Source: Chryseobacterium sp. VAUSW3 (lineage in GTDB: Bacteria > Bacteroidota > Bacteroidia > Flavobacteriales > Weeksellaceae). From it: 64,000 nucleotides of DNA. A program made the translations under genes and the position numbers. Below are positions 1 to 8,779 of the stretch, in pieces. The notes beneath the pieces were generated by a model that saw nothing but the letters and a program-made list of their open reading frames with translations, did no database searches and was not told the DNA's origin. Position 1 is the stretch's first letter. The number at the start of each line of letters is the position of its first letter. The stretch is from NCBI RefSeq assembly GCF_002205795.1, contig NZ_NIUY01000003.1, positions 1-64,000 of the forward strand, read 5' to 3'.

Positions 1-101
<101 letters not shown>

Positions 102-106
102 TTTTT

Positions 107-140
107 AATCCTCATTCATGTATTTGATTGAGGATTTTTT
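107..140 (+). terminator. Intrinsic terminator of the rRNA operon
   Basis: The stem AATCCTCA (107-114) pairs with TGAGGATT (129-136) across a 14-base loop, followed by a T run. It lies a few bases after the 5S gene. The stretch from here to the stop of the next gene at 410 shows no ORF, RNA or repeat that I can support. Confidence 0.8.
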
Positions 141-409
141 GTGTTTATACAACTCAATTTACGACTGTTATACAGTTTAAATAACTTCCTAACGGTACAG
201 AAATTACCAGAATCTTTATCGCTTACGAATATCCGACAGGAAAATAGTGGAAGAGGATTTCAACGCAGCTCTTTATTTCAATAAACTTAATATAATTAAT
301 TGTTTTAGTTGCAATGCAAATAAGGAGCGGAAACGATAGGTTTGTAATGTGAGTTACGTAATAGTTTAGTATAAAATTAAGGGTTTACCTATTTAATTTA
401 ATCTGGTAT

Positions 410-2050
410 TTAGAATTTACTTAAAATACCCCAGTGGATTTTAGTATCGCCAAATTTTACAGGGTTCCCAAATTCGTTTCCGTTGGAGATCTGAAAGCTC
501 ATTAAACCTATCGGCAAAAAAAAGTTGAATCCCAGCCCGAAACTATATAGTTTAGGCTTAAGAGAAAGGCTCTTGTTATTCAGGTCCCCATATTGCCCAA
601 AGACATCAAAGAACGCCTGATTTCCTGCCAGAAAGCGATACTCTGCAGTCCCGAAATAGTAAAAATCTGCAAAAAGAGCATTCTCATTGAAACCCCGAAA
701 AGAATTCCAGCCACCAAAACGAAGCAATTCGTTTGCAACCAACTCATTTTTTGCGTTTATCAGTGCGGTTTCAGCTCTAAGATTTAAATAATGATTACCG
801 GAAATATAGAAATTCCGTTCCCCGTAAAAGAAAAAATTATTTTGAGATATTTGGGTGTTATCGTTCGAATATAAGGTCGAAATATAATCTGCAGAGGCAC
901 GAATCTTCGTTTTATGCATAAAAAGCTCAATTTCAGACGGTTCGGTAAAATCATACCAAATTCCGATACCTTTTTTCCCAAAATCTTTACCCTGAATATA
1001 TAAGGAATCCATAACAGATGAAGTTTCGAAAGTTCCTCTGAGTCCCAATTTCTGACGGTTGCTGAGATGAAGATAAAAGCTGGGTATAAATTTAACATTC
1101 GCAAACGTTGAATCCTGACGATAAATGTTAACATTAAGATCCAGTCCCAGGTTCGATTTAAAAAGATAAGGAATATCGGTTTTCAGATCGAAAATCTGAC
1201 CTTTGTCGGGATTTCTCTGCCAAAAGATATTTACTGTTTCGAAACTGTTGAACATGTTCCGGAAGTTCATATTTAAACTTCCATTGAAAGTAAATTTCTC
1301 TGTCTTGTCATTACCAAACCCAATTATTCCGTCGAAAGAATTAGACTTTCTTTTTTGCAGAAAAAGAAATACCTGGGTAGAATCTTTTGTAAAAAGTGTT
1401 TGTGCAGGTTTTTCAAGTGAAATGAAAGGGTGATTTTGTAAAGACTGATTAATCCGGATCAGGTTTTCATCAGCATAAATTTTTCCCTGAAAATCTTTTT
1501 CTAAATTCTTTACAAACCGTTTCGGAACTTTATCGTAACCTTTAATAACAAAACTGTTTATTTTTCGCTGCTCACCGTTTACTACCGAAATTTCAATGTG
1601 AGGAATATTTTGCTGCATTCCCAGAAATTTAGATTTTACTCTATTGAATGTAAAACCTCTGGCCCGGTAACTCGCGTTAATCTCTTTTTTAAGAGAATCC
1701 AGATTTTTGGTAAAGAACTCTTGTTTAAGATTTAAGTTTTTAGCAATCTCTTCAGTTAGTTTTACGTTTGCTTCATTAAAGTTTTTCCCTGTGTCGAAAT
1801 AGATTTCGGTTCTGTTTGCTTCTTTTTTTACATTCCGCAGCTCAGTTAAGTAATAGTTGTTTTGGGTAAGAGAATCGAGAAATTTAACCGCGGAAACCGA
1901 ATCTTTAACCAAAGTTTTCTCGTCAGTCTGTATATTAATCAGCCAAAATTCTTTCTCTTGCGCCTGCAAGGAAACACAAAAAAATATCAGAAGTATGTGG
2001 AAAAAGGATTTCAAAAAAGAAGTTTCAGAATTTGAACTCAATTTACGCAA
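410..2050 (-). CDS. Omp85/BamA-superfamily outer-membrane protein with N-terminal POTRA-like region
   Basis: This 546-residue protein opens with a signal peptide (hydrophobic stretch at about 15-30 ending in LQAQ). A POTRA-like region of about 30-230 contains INSFVIKGYDKVPKRFVKN, and a beta-barrel fills the rest. The barrel carries the family's RGF signature (FRGFNENALF) and an aromatic C-terminal end (LSKF). Omp85 proteins insert or translocate proteins at the outer membrane. This one is shorter than BamA (five POTRA domains) and more like TamA or the FplA/D15 group. The role is inferred from the fold only. It stands alone, reading towards the 5S gene. Confidence 0.75.
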   Translation of the reverse strand: MRKLSSNSETSFLKSFFHILLIFFCVSLQAQEKEFWLINIQTDEKTLVKDSVSAVKFLDSLTQNNYYLTELRNVKKEANRTEIYFDTGKNFNEANVKLTEEIAKNLNLKQEFFTKNLDSLKKEINASYRARGFTFNRVKSKFLGMQQNIPHIEISVVNGEQRKINSFVIKGYDKVPKRFVKNLEKDFQGKIYADENLIRINQSLQNHPFISLEKPAQTLFTKDSTQVFLFLQKRKSNSFDGIIGFGNDKTEKFTFNGSLNMNFRNMFNSFETVNIFWQRNPDKGQIFDLKTDIPYLFKSNLGLDLNVNIYRQDSTFANVKFIPSFYLHLSNRQKLGLRGTFETSSVMDSLYIQGKDFGKKGIGIWYDFTEPSEIELFMHKTKIRASADYISTLYSNDNTQISQNNFFFYGERNFYISGNHYLNLRAETALINAKNELVANELLRFGGWNSFRGFNENALFADFYYFGTAEYRFLAGNQAFFDVFGQYGDLNNKSLSLKPKLYSFGLGFNFFLPIGLMSFQISNGNEFGNPVKFGDTKIHWGILSKF

Positions 2051-2220
2051 GTTTATTATATTTTAGAAATTATATTTTTTCAATTTGATGATCTTAAAAA
2101 AAATTTATTGTATGTGAAATTCTCTGTATCTGCGGTAATTGTTTCGGCTATAAAAATTAATTCTTTACCTTTATCAACTTATAAGTAAAGTAAGAATTAA
2201 TACAATTGCAAGTTGATTTT

Positions 2221-2805
2221 ATGAAGAAAATCGGGCTGTTTTTCGGGAGTTTCAATCCCATCCACATCGGTCATTTAATTTTGGCGAACTATATTTTAGA
2301 GAATTCTGATATGGATGAACTTTGGTTTGTTGTAAGTCCGCAGAATCCTTTCAAAGAAAAAAAATCGCTGCTGAACGATCATAACAGACTCGATATGGTG
2401 CAACTCGCCATTAAAAATTATCCGAAAATGAAAGCTTCGAATGTTGAGTTTTCTCTTCCGAAACCAAGTTATACAATCGATACACTAACTTATTTGCACG
2501 AAAAATATCCCGATTATTCCTTTGCTTTAATTATGGGAGAAGACAATCTGGAAGGACTTTCGAAATGGAAAAATTCAGAAACACTCGTAAAAAATCATCA
2601 GATTATTGTTTATCCCAGAAGTTTTGAAGGTGAAAAGAAAGATCACGAATATCTTCAGCATGAAAACATTTCCCTTATCCAGGCACCTATTATCGAGATT
2701 TCGGCCACACAGATACGAAAGATGATTAAAGACGGAAAAAATGTGCGACCAATGTTGCCGCCGGAAGTTTTCGATTATCTTGACGGAAGCGCGTTCTACA
2801 GGTAA
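2221..2805 (+). CDS. nadD: Nicotinate-nucleotide adenylyltransferase
   Basis: NadD adenylates nicotinate mononucleotide to deamido-NAD in NAD synthesis. The nucleotidyltransferase signature GSFNPIHIGH is at residues 9-18, with the HxGH pair at His15 and His18, and the C-terminal ISATQIR motif is present. At 194 residues it has normal family length. I chose the ATG at 2221 because the protein then begins MKKIGLFFGSF, as orthologues do; an in-frame TTG at 2206 would add five residues of no known counterpart. The upstream leader can fold into a hairpin (2156-2201). pncB, one step earlier in the same pathway, is at 54.5-55.7 kb. Confidence 0.95.
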   Translation: MKKIGLFFGSFNPIHIGHLILANYILENSDMDELWFVVSPQNPFKEKKSLLNDHNRLDMVQLAIKNYPKMKASNVEFSLPKPSYTIDTLTYLHEKYPDYSFALIMGEDNLEGLSKWKNSETLVKNHQIIVYPRSFEGEKKDHEYLQHENISLIQAPIIEISATQIRKMIKDGKNVRPMLPPEVFDYLDGSAFYR

Positions 2806-2820
2806 TAGTAGGTTTAAATA

Positions 2821-3174
2821 ATGAATATAATGAATATCATAGAAAAATTTTTCTCAAAATATCCTCAGGAAAAAGTAATCAGTTGGTTTAAGAAAATCTG
2901 CATTGCAGAAGCGATTTCGTGGTTTTTTCTCTTCACTGCAATGATCTGGATAAGGTATGATCGCGACGGCTTTTTACCAACGATTTATATTATTATTGTA
3001 GGCAATATTCACGGATTATTTTTCACCCTTTATCTTCTTCTTCTGCTTCCCGCAAGAAAAATATATAACTGGGATGACGAAGACACCGTTTTTGCGCTTC
3101 TTGCCGCATTTTTTCCGTTCGCAACTGTTTGGGCAGATACAAAACTTGCCAAATTTAACAGGGAAGAAAATTAA
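2821..3174 (+). CDS. DUF3817-family small integral membrane protein
   Basis: The 117-residue protein has three hydrophobic helices at about 28-45, 52-80 and 90-105. The arrangement KICIAEAISWFFLF, then NIHGLFFTLYLLLLLPARK, then LLAAFFPFATVWADTKL matches the DUF3817 family, whose function is unknown. It starts 15 bases after nadD and is probably cotranscribed with it. A second in-frame ATG at 2830 is equally possible as start. A terminator follows. Confidence 0.8.
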   Translation: MNIMNIIEKFFSKYPQEKVISWFKKICIAEAISWFFLFTAMIWIRYDRDGFLPTIYIIIVGNIHGLFFTLYLLLLLPARKIYNWDDEDTVFALLAAFFPFATVWADTKLAKFNREEN

Positions 3175-3210
3175 ACACCTTATACTTTTTTAATACATCA
3201 TTATAATCAC

Positions 3211-3239
3211 AAAGTGGAAATTTTTTCCACTTTTTTTAT
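3211..3239 (+). terminator. Intrinsic terminator after nadD-DUF3817
   Basis: The stem AAAGTGGAA (3211-3219) pairs with TTCCACTTT (3225-3233) and is followed by a T run. Confidence 0.8.
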
Positions 3240-3362
3240 TTTCGAATGTAACAATTCTTTGGTCCAAGTTGTCTAATTGTATAAAGATAGATCCTCTTGT
3301 AAAATTTTATTACTGATAATCAAGTAATTAATTTTGGAAAATTATTTATCTACTACTTTGTA

Positions 3363-3394
3363 TTGCATGATACTAAACTAATTATATATCTTTG
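3363..3394 (+). promoter_or_regulatory. Bacteroidota-type promoter for the outer-membrane protein gene at 3535
   Basis: A perfect TAnnTTTG box (TATCTTTG, 3387-3394) lies 21 bases after TTG (3363-3365). This fits the phylum's housekeeping promoter pattern. Transcription would start near 3400, leaving a leader of about 135 bases. Confidence 0.65.
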
Positions 3395-3400
3395 CAATAC

Positions 3401-3501
3401 AAAACTAATACGACAAAAAACTAATAACCAATTAAGAAAAGGAGGGAAGAAAAAACTAATCACCAACCACAACTGATAACCAAATCAAAAACTAATAACC
3501 C
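3401..3501 (+). repeat. A-rich untranslated leader with five copies of an AACTAATAACC-like motif
   Basis: Copies lie at about 3401-3410, 3415-3430, 3451-3465, 3471-3484 and 3487-3501. The fullest form is AAAAACTAATAACC; the fourth reads AACTGATAACC. Spacing is irregular. Together with the terminator and promoter this accounts for the 360-base gap between genes. No small ORF with a plausible start is visible in it. The repeats could be a protein or small-RNA binding array in the mRNA leader; that is a guess. Confidence 0.55.
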
Positions 3502-3534
3502 ATCTTCCTTCTTTTTCTTTTAAAACTTTTAACC

Positions 3535-5826
3535 ATGAAAAAACTCATTATTTCACTTTCAATTCTTTCCGGAATAATTGCTTTCGGGCAGGCAACCGTC
3601 AAGAATGATTCAGCAAAAGTTCACAACATTCAGGAAGTTTTAATGACCAAAAAAGTCTTCAAAAAAGAAAGCGACCGTTTCGTGTACGACATCTCCAATG
3701 CGCCTGTTGCAAAAGGAAGTACAACTTTTGACATTCTTAAACAGACGCCTCTTATTTCAACCACCGACGAAAGCACCCTGAAAATTGCGGGAAAGAATAA
3801 TGCAATCATCTACATCGATGGTAAGAAAAGCAATATGGATGCACAGTCTTTAGCGCAGTTTCTTAAAAATACGCCGGCGGAAAATATTCAGAAGATCGAA
3901 GTGATTACAATGCCAGGAAGTGAATTTCAGGTGGAAGCTTCGGACGGAATCATCAATATCGTGATGAAAAAGAAAATGACCAACGGACTGAACGGAAACA
4001 TCAGAATGGCGAGTTCGGCAAATATTTACAGCAGCAATTCCTCAAGTTTTTCCGCAAATTACAGAAAAGATAAATTAGGCATTTCTGCAAATTTAACAGG
4101 CAGCGAAAACATACAACCTCAAAGTTATGTTCTGCGAAACGGTAACAGTAAGGCAACCAATGAATCTGTTGGTGATATCATTGACCCTAACAAAAATTTG
4201 GGCGGCTATCTGAATATTGATTACCAGTTAACCGAAAAATCGAATATGGCTTTGTCCTGGAATACCTGGGCAAATAAAAGTTATAATTCAACCGTTAATC
4301 TTTTTAATACCATCAGAACGCTGAAGCAGGGAAATGTGTGGGAAACAAAATACAGCAGATCTAGAAATAAAGAAGACGCCCGTTCTTACAATAACAGTGT
4401 AAACTTAAATTATGAACTGAAAACGGACAGTCTGGGAAGTAAATTAAATCTGAATGCCGCTTATTTGAATTTTAAAAGATTCCAGAGTACAGATAATAAT
4501 ACCTATGAATCTACAGCCGATGGGATTGATTTGTACAGATCGCGTTATGTTTCCCAGAGCCTACCGCAGATTATCAATAATTTTTCAGGAATGGCAGATT
4601 ATATCCAGAAATTAAAAAATGATTTGACGGTTTCCGTCGGCGGAAATTATAATAAAACAAAAACCGATAACGACACCCAGAGTGTAACTTCGATCTTCAA
4701 TGCAGATGGCAGTTTGGCAGAAGTATATAACGCAGAAGGCATTAAAATAGATAATCCTTTGAGCACGCCGAACCATTTTCTGTATGACGAAAATATTTAC
4801 GGGCTTTACGTTACGGTTGAGAAGAAATTCTCGGATAAATTTTCCGGAAAAATCGGAACCCGTTACGAAATGACGAAAAGTACCGGGACTTCGGATAACG
4901 CACAGGATGTGAATTTGCGAAACATTGAAAGAAATTACAGCAATGTTCTTCCTTATCTCAGTCTGAACTATGCGATTAACGAAAAAAACAATATTTCGTA
5001 TGCATTTTCTAGCAGAATGATAAGGCCGAGTTTCTGGGAAATCAATCCGGTTAAAAATATTCTTACCGAGAATAATTATGTGCAGAACAACCCTTTTGTA
5101 AAAGCGTCTTCAAGCTATAATCAGGAACTTACCTATATGTTCAAAAATTCATATTTCCTGATTTTGAATCACTCTTTGGAGAAAGATATTATCACGCAGG
5201 TTCCTTTACAGGGAATTCCGGTTCATGCGGACGGAAGCGTGGGCACACAGAATCAGCTGCGTTATATCAGAACCAATTTCGGCGACAAACAGGAAATGTC
5301 TGCGATGTTTGGGATTCAGAAGTCTTTTTTCAAACAGGCATGGACGACCAATTTCAACATCGGGGTGCAGCATAACAAAAATAATGGCAGTTTAAGTGTA
5401 GATCCTACCACTGGCGATATTTTCCCGCTGTACACGAATAATACCAGCTCTACAAGTTTTGTGGTGCAAACCAATAACAATATCCGTTTGGACCAAAAGA
5501 AAACCTGGTTTGCCGGCGTGAATTTCTTTTATGTAGACAAACAGCAGATTGAACTGGGAATGCTTAAAAACCTTTCAAGTCTGGATTTGAGTCTCAAAAA
5601 AATATGGAACGACTGGACCTTTACCGTAAATGTAAACGATATTTTGAAAACAAACATTGTAGAAGTGGAGGATTATCAGGAAAACGGCAATTACAATTAC
5701 GTACAGAACAACATGTACAGACAAAGTGTTGGCGCAAGTATCGTATACAGCTTCGGAAATCAAAAGGTGAAAAAGGTGAGAAACATCGAAAGTGCTTCCG
5801 ATGAAATAAAATCGAGAACCAAATAA
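3535..5826 (+). CDS. Outer-membrane beta-barrel protein with TonB-type plug (OMP_b-brl_3-like)
   Basis: A signal peptide (about 1-19) is followed almost at once by a plug domain (about 33-150: IQEVLMTKK, IIYIDGKKS, IQKIEVITMPGSEF, GIINIVMKKK). A large barrel then runs to the end of the 763 residues. This matches the plug-plus-barrel family (PF14905-like) related to TonB-dependent receptors. Family members often have a carboxypeptidase-regulatory-like domain before the plug, and none is present here. No neighbouring SusD-like gene is seen, so substrate is unknown. It is monocistronic, with its own promoter, a long leader and a strong terminator. Confidence 0.82.
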   Translation: MKKLIISLSILSGIIAFGQATVKNDSAKVHNIQEVLMTKKVFKKESDRFVYDISNAPVAKGSTTFDILKQTPLISTTDESTLKIAGKNNAIIYIDGKKSNMDAQSLAQFLKNTPAENIQKIEVITMPGSEFQVEASDGIINIVMKKKMTNGLNGNIRMASSANIYSSNSSSFSANYRKDKLGISANLTGSENIQPQSYVLRNGNSKATNESVGDIIDPNKNLGGYLNIDYQLTEKSNMALSWNTWANKSYNSTVNLFNTIRTLKQGNVWETKYSRSRNKEDARSYNNSVNLNYELKTDSLGSKLNLNAAYLNFKRFQSTDNNTYESTADGIDLYRSRYVSQSLPQIINNFSGMADYIQKLKNDLTVSVGGNYNKTKTDNDTQSVTSIFNADGSLAEVYNAEGIKIDNPLSTPNHFLYDENIYGLYVTVEKKFSDKFSGKIGTRYEMTKSTGTSDNAQDVNLRNIERNYSNVLPYLSLNYAINEKNNISYAFSSRMIRPSFWEINPVKNILTENNYVQNNPFVKASSSYNQELTYMFKNSYFLILNHSLEKDIITQVPLQGIPVHADGSVGTQNQLRYIRTNFGDKQEMSAMFGIQKSFFKQAWTTNFNIGVQHNKNNGSLSVDPTTGDIFPLYTNNTSSTSFVVQTNNNIRLDQKKTWFAGVNFFYVDKQQIELGMLKNLSSLDLSLKKIWNDWTFTVNVNDILKTNIVEVEDYQENGNYNYVQNNMYRQSVGASIVYSFGNQKVKKVRNIESASDEIKSRTK

Positions 5827-5855
5827 TTTTTTCTATACTTAATTAAATTTTTAAA

Positions 5856-5893
5856 AATAATCCCCGAAATTTTTCGGGGATTATTGGTTTTTT
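5856..5893. terminator. Bidirectional terminator between convergent genes
   Basis: A 14-bp perfect stem (5856-5869 with 5872-5885, core AATCCCCGAAA) has A and T tracts on both flanks. It can end the barrel-protein gene on the plus strand and ctlX on the minus strand. Confidence 0.88.
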
Positions 5894-5907
5894 TTATGAA
5901 TTTCCTA

Positions 5908-6834
5908 TTAAATATTCTTCGGCAAAAACACTTCAGCCAACATGCATCTTGCACTTCCGCCGCCGTTGGTTTCAATTGTATTCAAATCTGAGTAAATGAT
6001 TTCGGAATATTTTTCGATATTTTGAATTTGTGCGGGAGTTAGAGATTTATAGGCAGTCTCGCTCATCACCAAAAATTTATCCCCGGCTTCATTCTGTACC
6101 TGAAGCATGTTTCCGGCAAACTGCTGCAATTGGTCTTCCGAGATTTCTATGATTTCTTTTCCGGTCGATTTAATGACTTCCTGCACTTTTTCACGCTCCA
6201 GTTCATCATCAATACAATCCAGACAAATCACTACAAATTTGTCGGCAACACACATCATTACGTTGGTGTGGTAAATAGGAAGTCTTTGGTCGCCGGCATT
6301 TTGGTAAGAATGAAATACAACAGGCCTGAAACCGAATTTCTGGCAAAACTGGCGGAAAAGTTCCTCATCTAACCTCAGTGAAACCGAACCGTAAGCTATT
6401 TTGTGTTCGTGATCGAAAATCATGCTTCCGGTTCCTTCCAGAAATTTTTCCTGATCTTCAAAATGAGATAAATCATCAATTTCTGTTATTTCGAAACCTT
6501 TGTCTTTCAGAGTTTCCAGGATATCAGTTCTGCGCTCAACTCTTCGGTTTGGTGCAAACATCGGATATAGAACTACTTTCCCGTCGCTGTGAAAACTTAC
6601 CCAGTTATTCGGAAAGATAGAATCCGGAGTATGTGGATCCAAAGTATCTTTAACGGTGATAACGTTGATGCCTTTGCTCTTTAATTTATCTACAAAACTG
6701 TTGAATTCATCAAGAGCTTTTGTCTGGATGTCAGCATCTTTTTGTTCGACCTGAAAATAATTGTTTTCGGCGGTTTGGGCGTTGTAACTGAATGCGATAG
6801 GTTCCACCATCAGAACCGTGCTGGCTGTTTGCAT
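5908..6834 (-). CDS. ctlX: CtlX-type citrulline/guanidino-group hydrolase (amidinotransferase family)
   Basis: This 308-residue protein has the penta-in-domain layout of guanidino-modifying enzymes: FPNNWVSFH (about 74-82), the acid in FLEGTGSM (Glu133), the catalytic His189 in IYHTN and the nucleophile Cys297 in GGGSARCMLAEVFLP. These features fit the family named CtlX (citrulline utilisation hydrolase). The exact substrate cannot be read from the sequence. It is divergent from cutC with 72 bases between, where the minus strand has a TAnnTTTG box (6872-6879) but no clear upstream box. Confidence 0.78.
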   Translation of the reverse strand: MQTASTVLMVEPIAFSYNAQTAENNYFQVEQKDADIQTKALDEFNSFVDKLKSKGINVITVKDTLDPHTPDSIFPNNWVSFHSDGKVVLYPMFAPNRRVERRTDILETLKDKGFEITEIDDLSHFEDQEKFLEGTGSMIFDHEHKIAYGSVSLRLDEELFRQFCQKFGFRPVVFHSYQNAGDQRLPIYHTNVMMCVADKFVVICLDCIDDELEREKVQEVIKSTGKEIIEISEDQLQQFAGNMLQVQNEAGDKFLVMSETAYKSLTPAQIQNIEKYSEIIYSDLNTIETNGGGSARCMLAEVFLPKNI

Positions 6835-6906
6835 GAAATATTGTTTTTATTAGTATTAATCTGTGGTTGAACAAAAATACTTAAATTTATAGACAATAAA
6901 GAAATC

Positions 6907-7569
6907 ATGTTAGAAATTGCCTGTTTTGAAATAACCTCTGCCGAAACTGCCCTTAAATCCGTGGCAGACCGAATCGAATTTTGCGATAATATCGACCTTG
7001 GCGGTACAACACCCAATTTGTACGAATTCCGGTATCTGAAATCAAATTATGCAACGCCAATTTACGTGATGATTCGGCCAAAAGGCGGTTCGTTTTTTTA
7101 TTCGGAAGCCGAATTTACAGAAATGAAAAGCAGTATCATCAGTTTCCGCGAAGCCGGAGCAGATGGTTTTGTGTTTGGTGTTTTGGATGTGAATAATGAA
7201 ATTGATGAAGAAAAAAATACAGCGTTAATTGCACTTGCAGGAGACAGACCATGCACGTTCCACCGTGCGTTCGACCGGACTGCGGATTTAGATAAATCCA
7301 TTCAGACCTTGATTAGCCTGGGTTTTAAAACCGTTTTAACCTCAGGCGGAAAACCTGATGCTATGAAAGGGAAAGAGAATCTGAAAGAACTCATTTCAAA
7401 ATACGGTAATCAGATCGAAATTTTAATCGTTGGCGGCGTTCGCTCCGAAAATGTTCAGCAGCTCAAAGAATTTACCGGCGCAACGAGTTTTCACTCTTCT
7501 GCAATTCTTAAATATGATACTTTCGCAAGCGAGGAAGAAATTAAAAAACTTAAAATGCTTAGTTCTTAA
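6907..7569 (+). CDS. cutC: CutC-family protein (copper homeostasis annotation)
   Basis: This is a TIM-barrel protein of 220 residues with the CutC hallmarks: RIEFCDNIDLGGTTPN near the start, YVMIRPKGGSFFYSEAEF, GADGFVFGVL, TFHRAFD and VLTSGG. CutC was named for copper tolerance in E. coli, but its reaction is still unsettled. It sits alone on the plus strand between two guanidino-enzyme genes and ends 13 bases before the stop of the convergent one, with no terminator between. Confidence 0.9.
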   Translation: MLEIACFEITSAETALKSVADRIEFCDNIDLGGTTPNLYEFRYLKSNYATPIYVMIRPKGGSFFYSEAEFTEMKSSIISFREAGADGFVFGVLDVNNEIDEEKNTALIALAGDRPCTFHRAFDRTADLDKSIQTLISLGFKTVLTSGGKPDAMKGKENLKELISKYGNQIEILIVGGVRSENVQQLKEFTGATSFHSSAILKYDTFASEEEIKKLKMLSS

Positions 7570-7582
7570 CTTCTGCTTTTTC

Positions 7583-8497
7583 TTAATCACGCACCAGCGG
7601 CAAAGTAGAGCAGCGGAGTAAACCACCCATTTTTGATATTTCCCGGTACGGAATTTCCTCAACTGTAATTCCCCATTCATTCCGGAGGTGATTGTTCAGT
7701 CGTGTAAACGAAGAATCTGAAACTACAATTTCTTCAGAAATCGAAAAAATATTAGGATTCATTTCGAACATTTCCTGCTGCGTTACATGGAAGCAGTTTT
7801 CTTCCCCGAAAATGTCGATTAAAAGTCTGTAATCACTTTCATCAACAAAACCATCTTTGTAAATAATGCATTTATCCTTTCCTACGGGATTGAAAGTACA
7901 GTCCAGATGTAGAATTCCCTGATAGGGATCGGTATCGTTTTTCTTCAGTTCCAGATCGATGATTCTTTTTTTAGGAAAATATTCTTTCAGGATTTCAATA
8001 GCGTATTCGTTGGTTCTTGCGGTCTTGAAATTCCTGTAATCTTCTGAAAAACAAGTGCCTATAAAAAGGAAATCATTCCACACAATTACATCGCCGCCTT
8101 CGATATGTGCCGAATCCGGAAGATTGATGATTTTCTTCCAGCCTACGCGCGCAAAAATTTTTCTGTACGCATCCTGCTCATCATATCGGTCCTGGATGAT
8201 GTTCGAGATAATCATTTTATCTTCAATAACGAAAGCCACATCACGCGCGAAAACCTGATTGTAGTTTTCAATAAGGTGAGGGTGGTAAACTTCTACACCG
8301 TGTTTGATGAGGATTTTCTCGAACTCGGTCATCTCATAAATGATGTCTTTTTCATTAGGATAAATTCCATGCTGTATAGAATGGTACGATTTTGCGTCGT
8401 AACTGTCTTCCAAAGAGTGAGCAGGACCCATCGAATTGGGCATCCCAAGAACTACTGATCTCAGTTTTGAAGTTTCGTTATTGATGTTTAGTCTCAT
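7583..8497 (-). CDS. Arginine deiminase/DDAH-like guanidino-modifying hydrolase
   Basis: The 304-residue protein carries the full catalytic set: FARD (Arg85-Asp86), HIEGGD (Glu133), LHLDCTF (His197) and Cys296 in GGLLRCSTLPL near the C-terminus. This is the family of arginine deiminase, dimethylargininase and amidinotransferase. It is shorter than classical ArcA (about 400 residues) and lacks its helical insertion, so a dimethylargininase-like or other guanidino substrate is as likely as arginine. It is a second enzyme of the same superfamily as ctlX, on the other side of cutC. Confidence 0.75.
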   Translation of the reverse strand: MRLNINNETSKLRSVVLGMPNSMGPAHSLEDSYDAKSYHSIQHGIYPNEKDIIYEMTEFEKILIKHGVEVYHPHLIENYNQVFARDVAFVIEDKMIISNIIQDRYDEQDAYRKIFARVGWKKIINLPDSAHIEGGDVIVWNDFLFIGTCFSEDYRNFKTARTNEYAIEILKEYFPKKRIIDLELKKNDTDPYQGILHLDCTFNPVGKDKCIIYKDGFVDESDYRLLIDIFGEENCFHVTQQEMFEMNPNIFSISEEIVVSDSSFTRLNNHLRNEWGITVEEIPYREISKMGGLLRCSTLPLVRD

Positions 8498-8779
8498 AAT
8501 AAAGTGATTGTCCCAAATTTAAACAAACGTTTTGAGTTGAGGAAATTTTTGAAGGATTTGAGAATATAAGAATTTACTGTCGTAAAAGATTTTTTGAAGC
8601 CCGTGAATTGGGAATTAATTTAACTTTTATACAGATGTTGAATCCAATATGAAAATATAATTAAAATCTTATAATTCTTGTTAATTTTTAGTTAAAACTG
8701 AAACATATCACTTCCCATTAATACTTATTAAGTGCTAAATTTGAAGCAACAAATATTTTAAGATCATACAATATAATTT

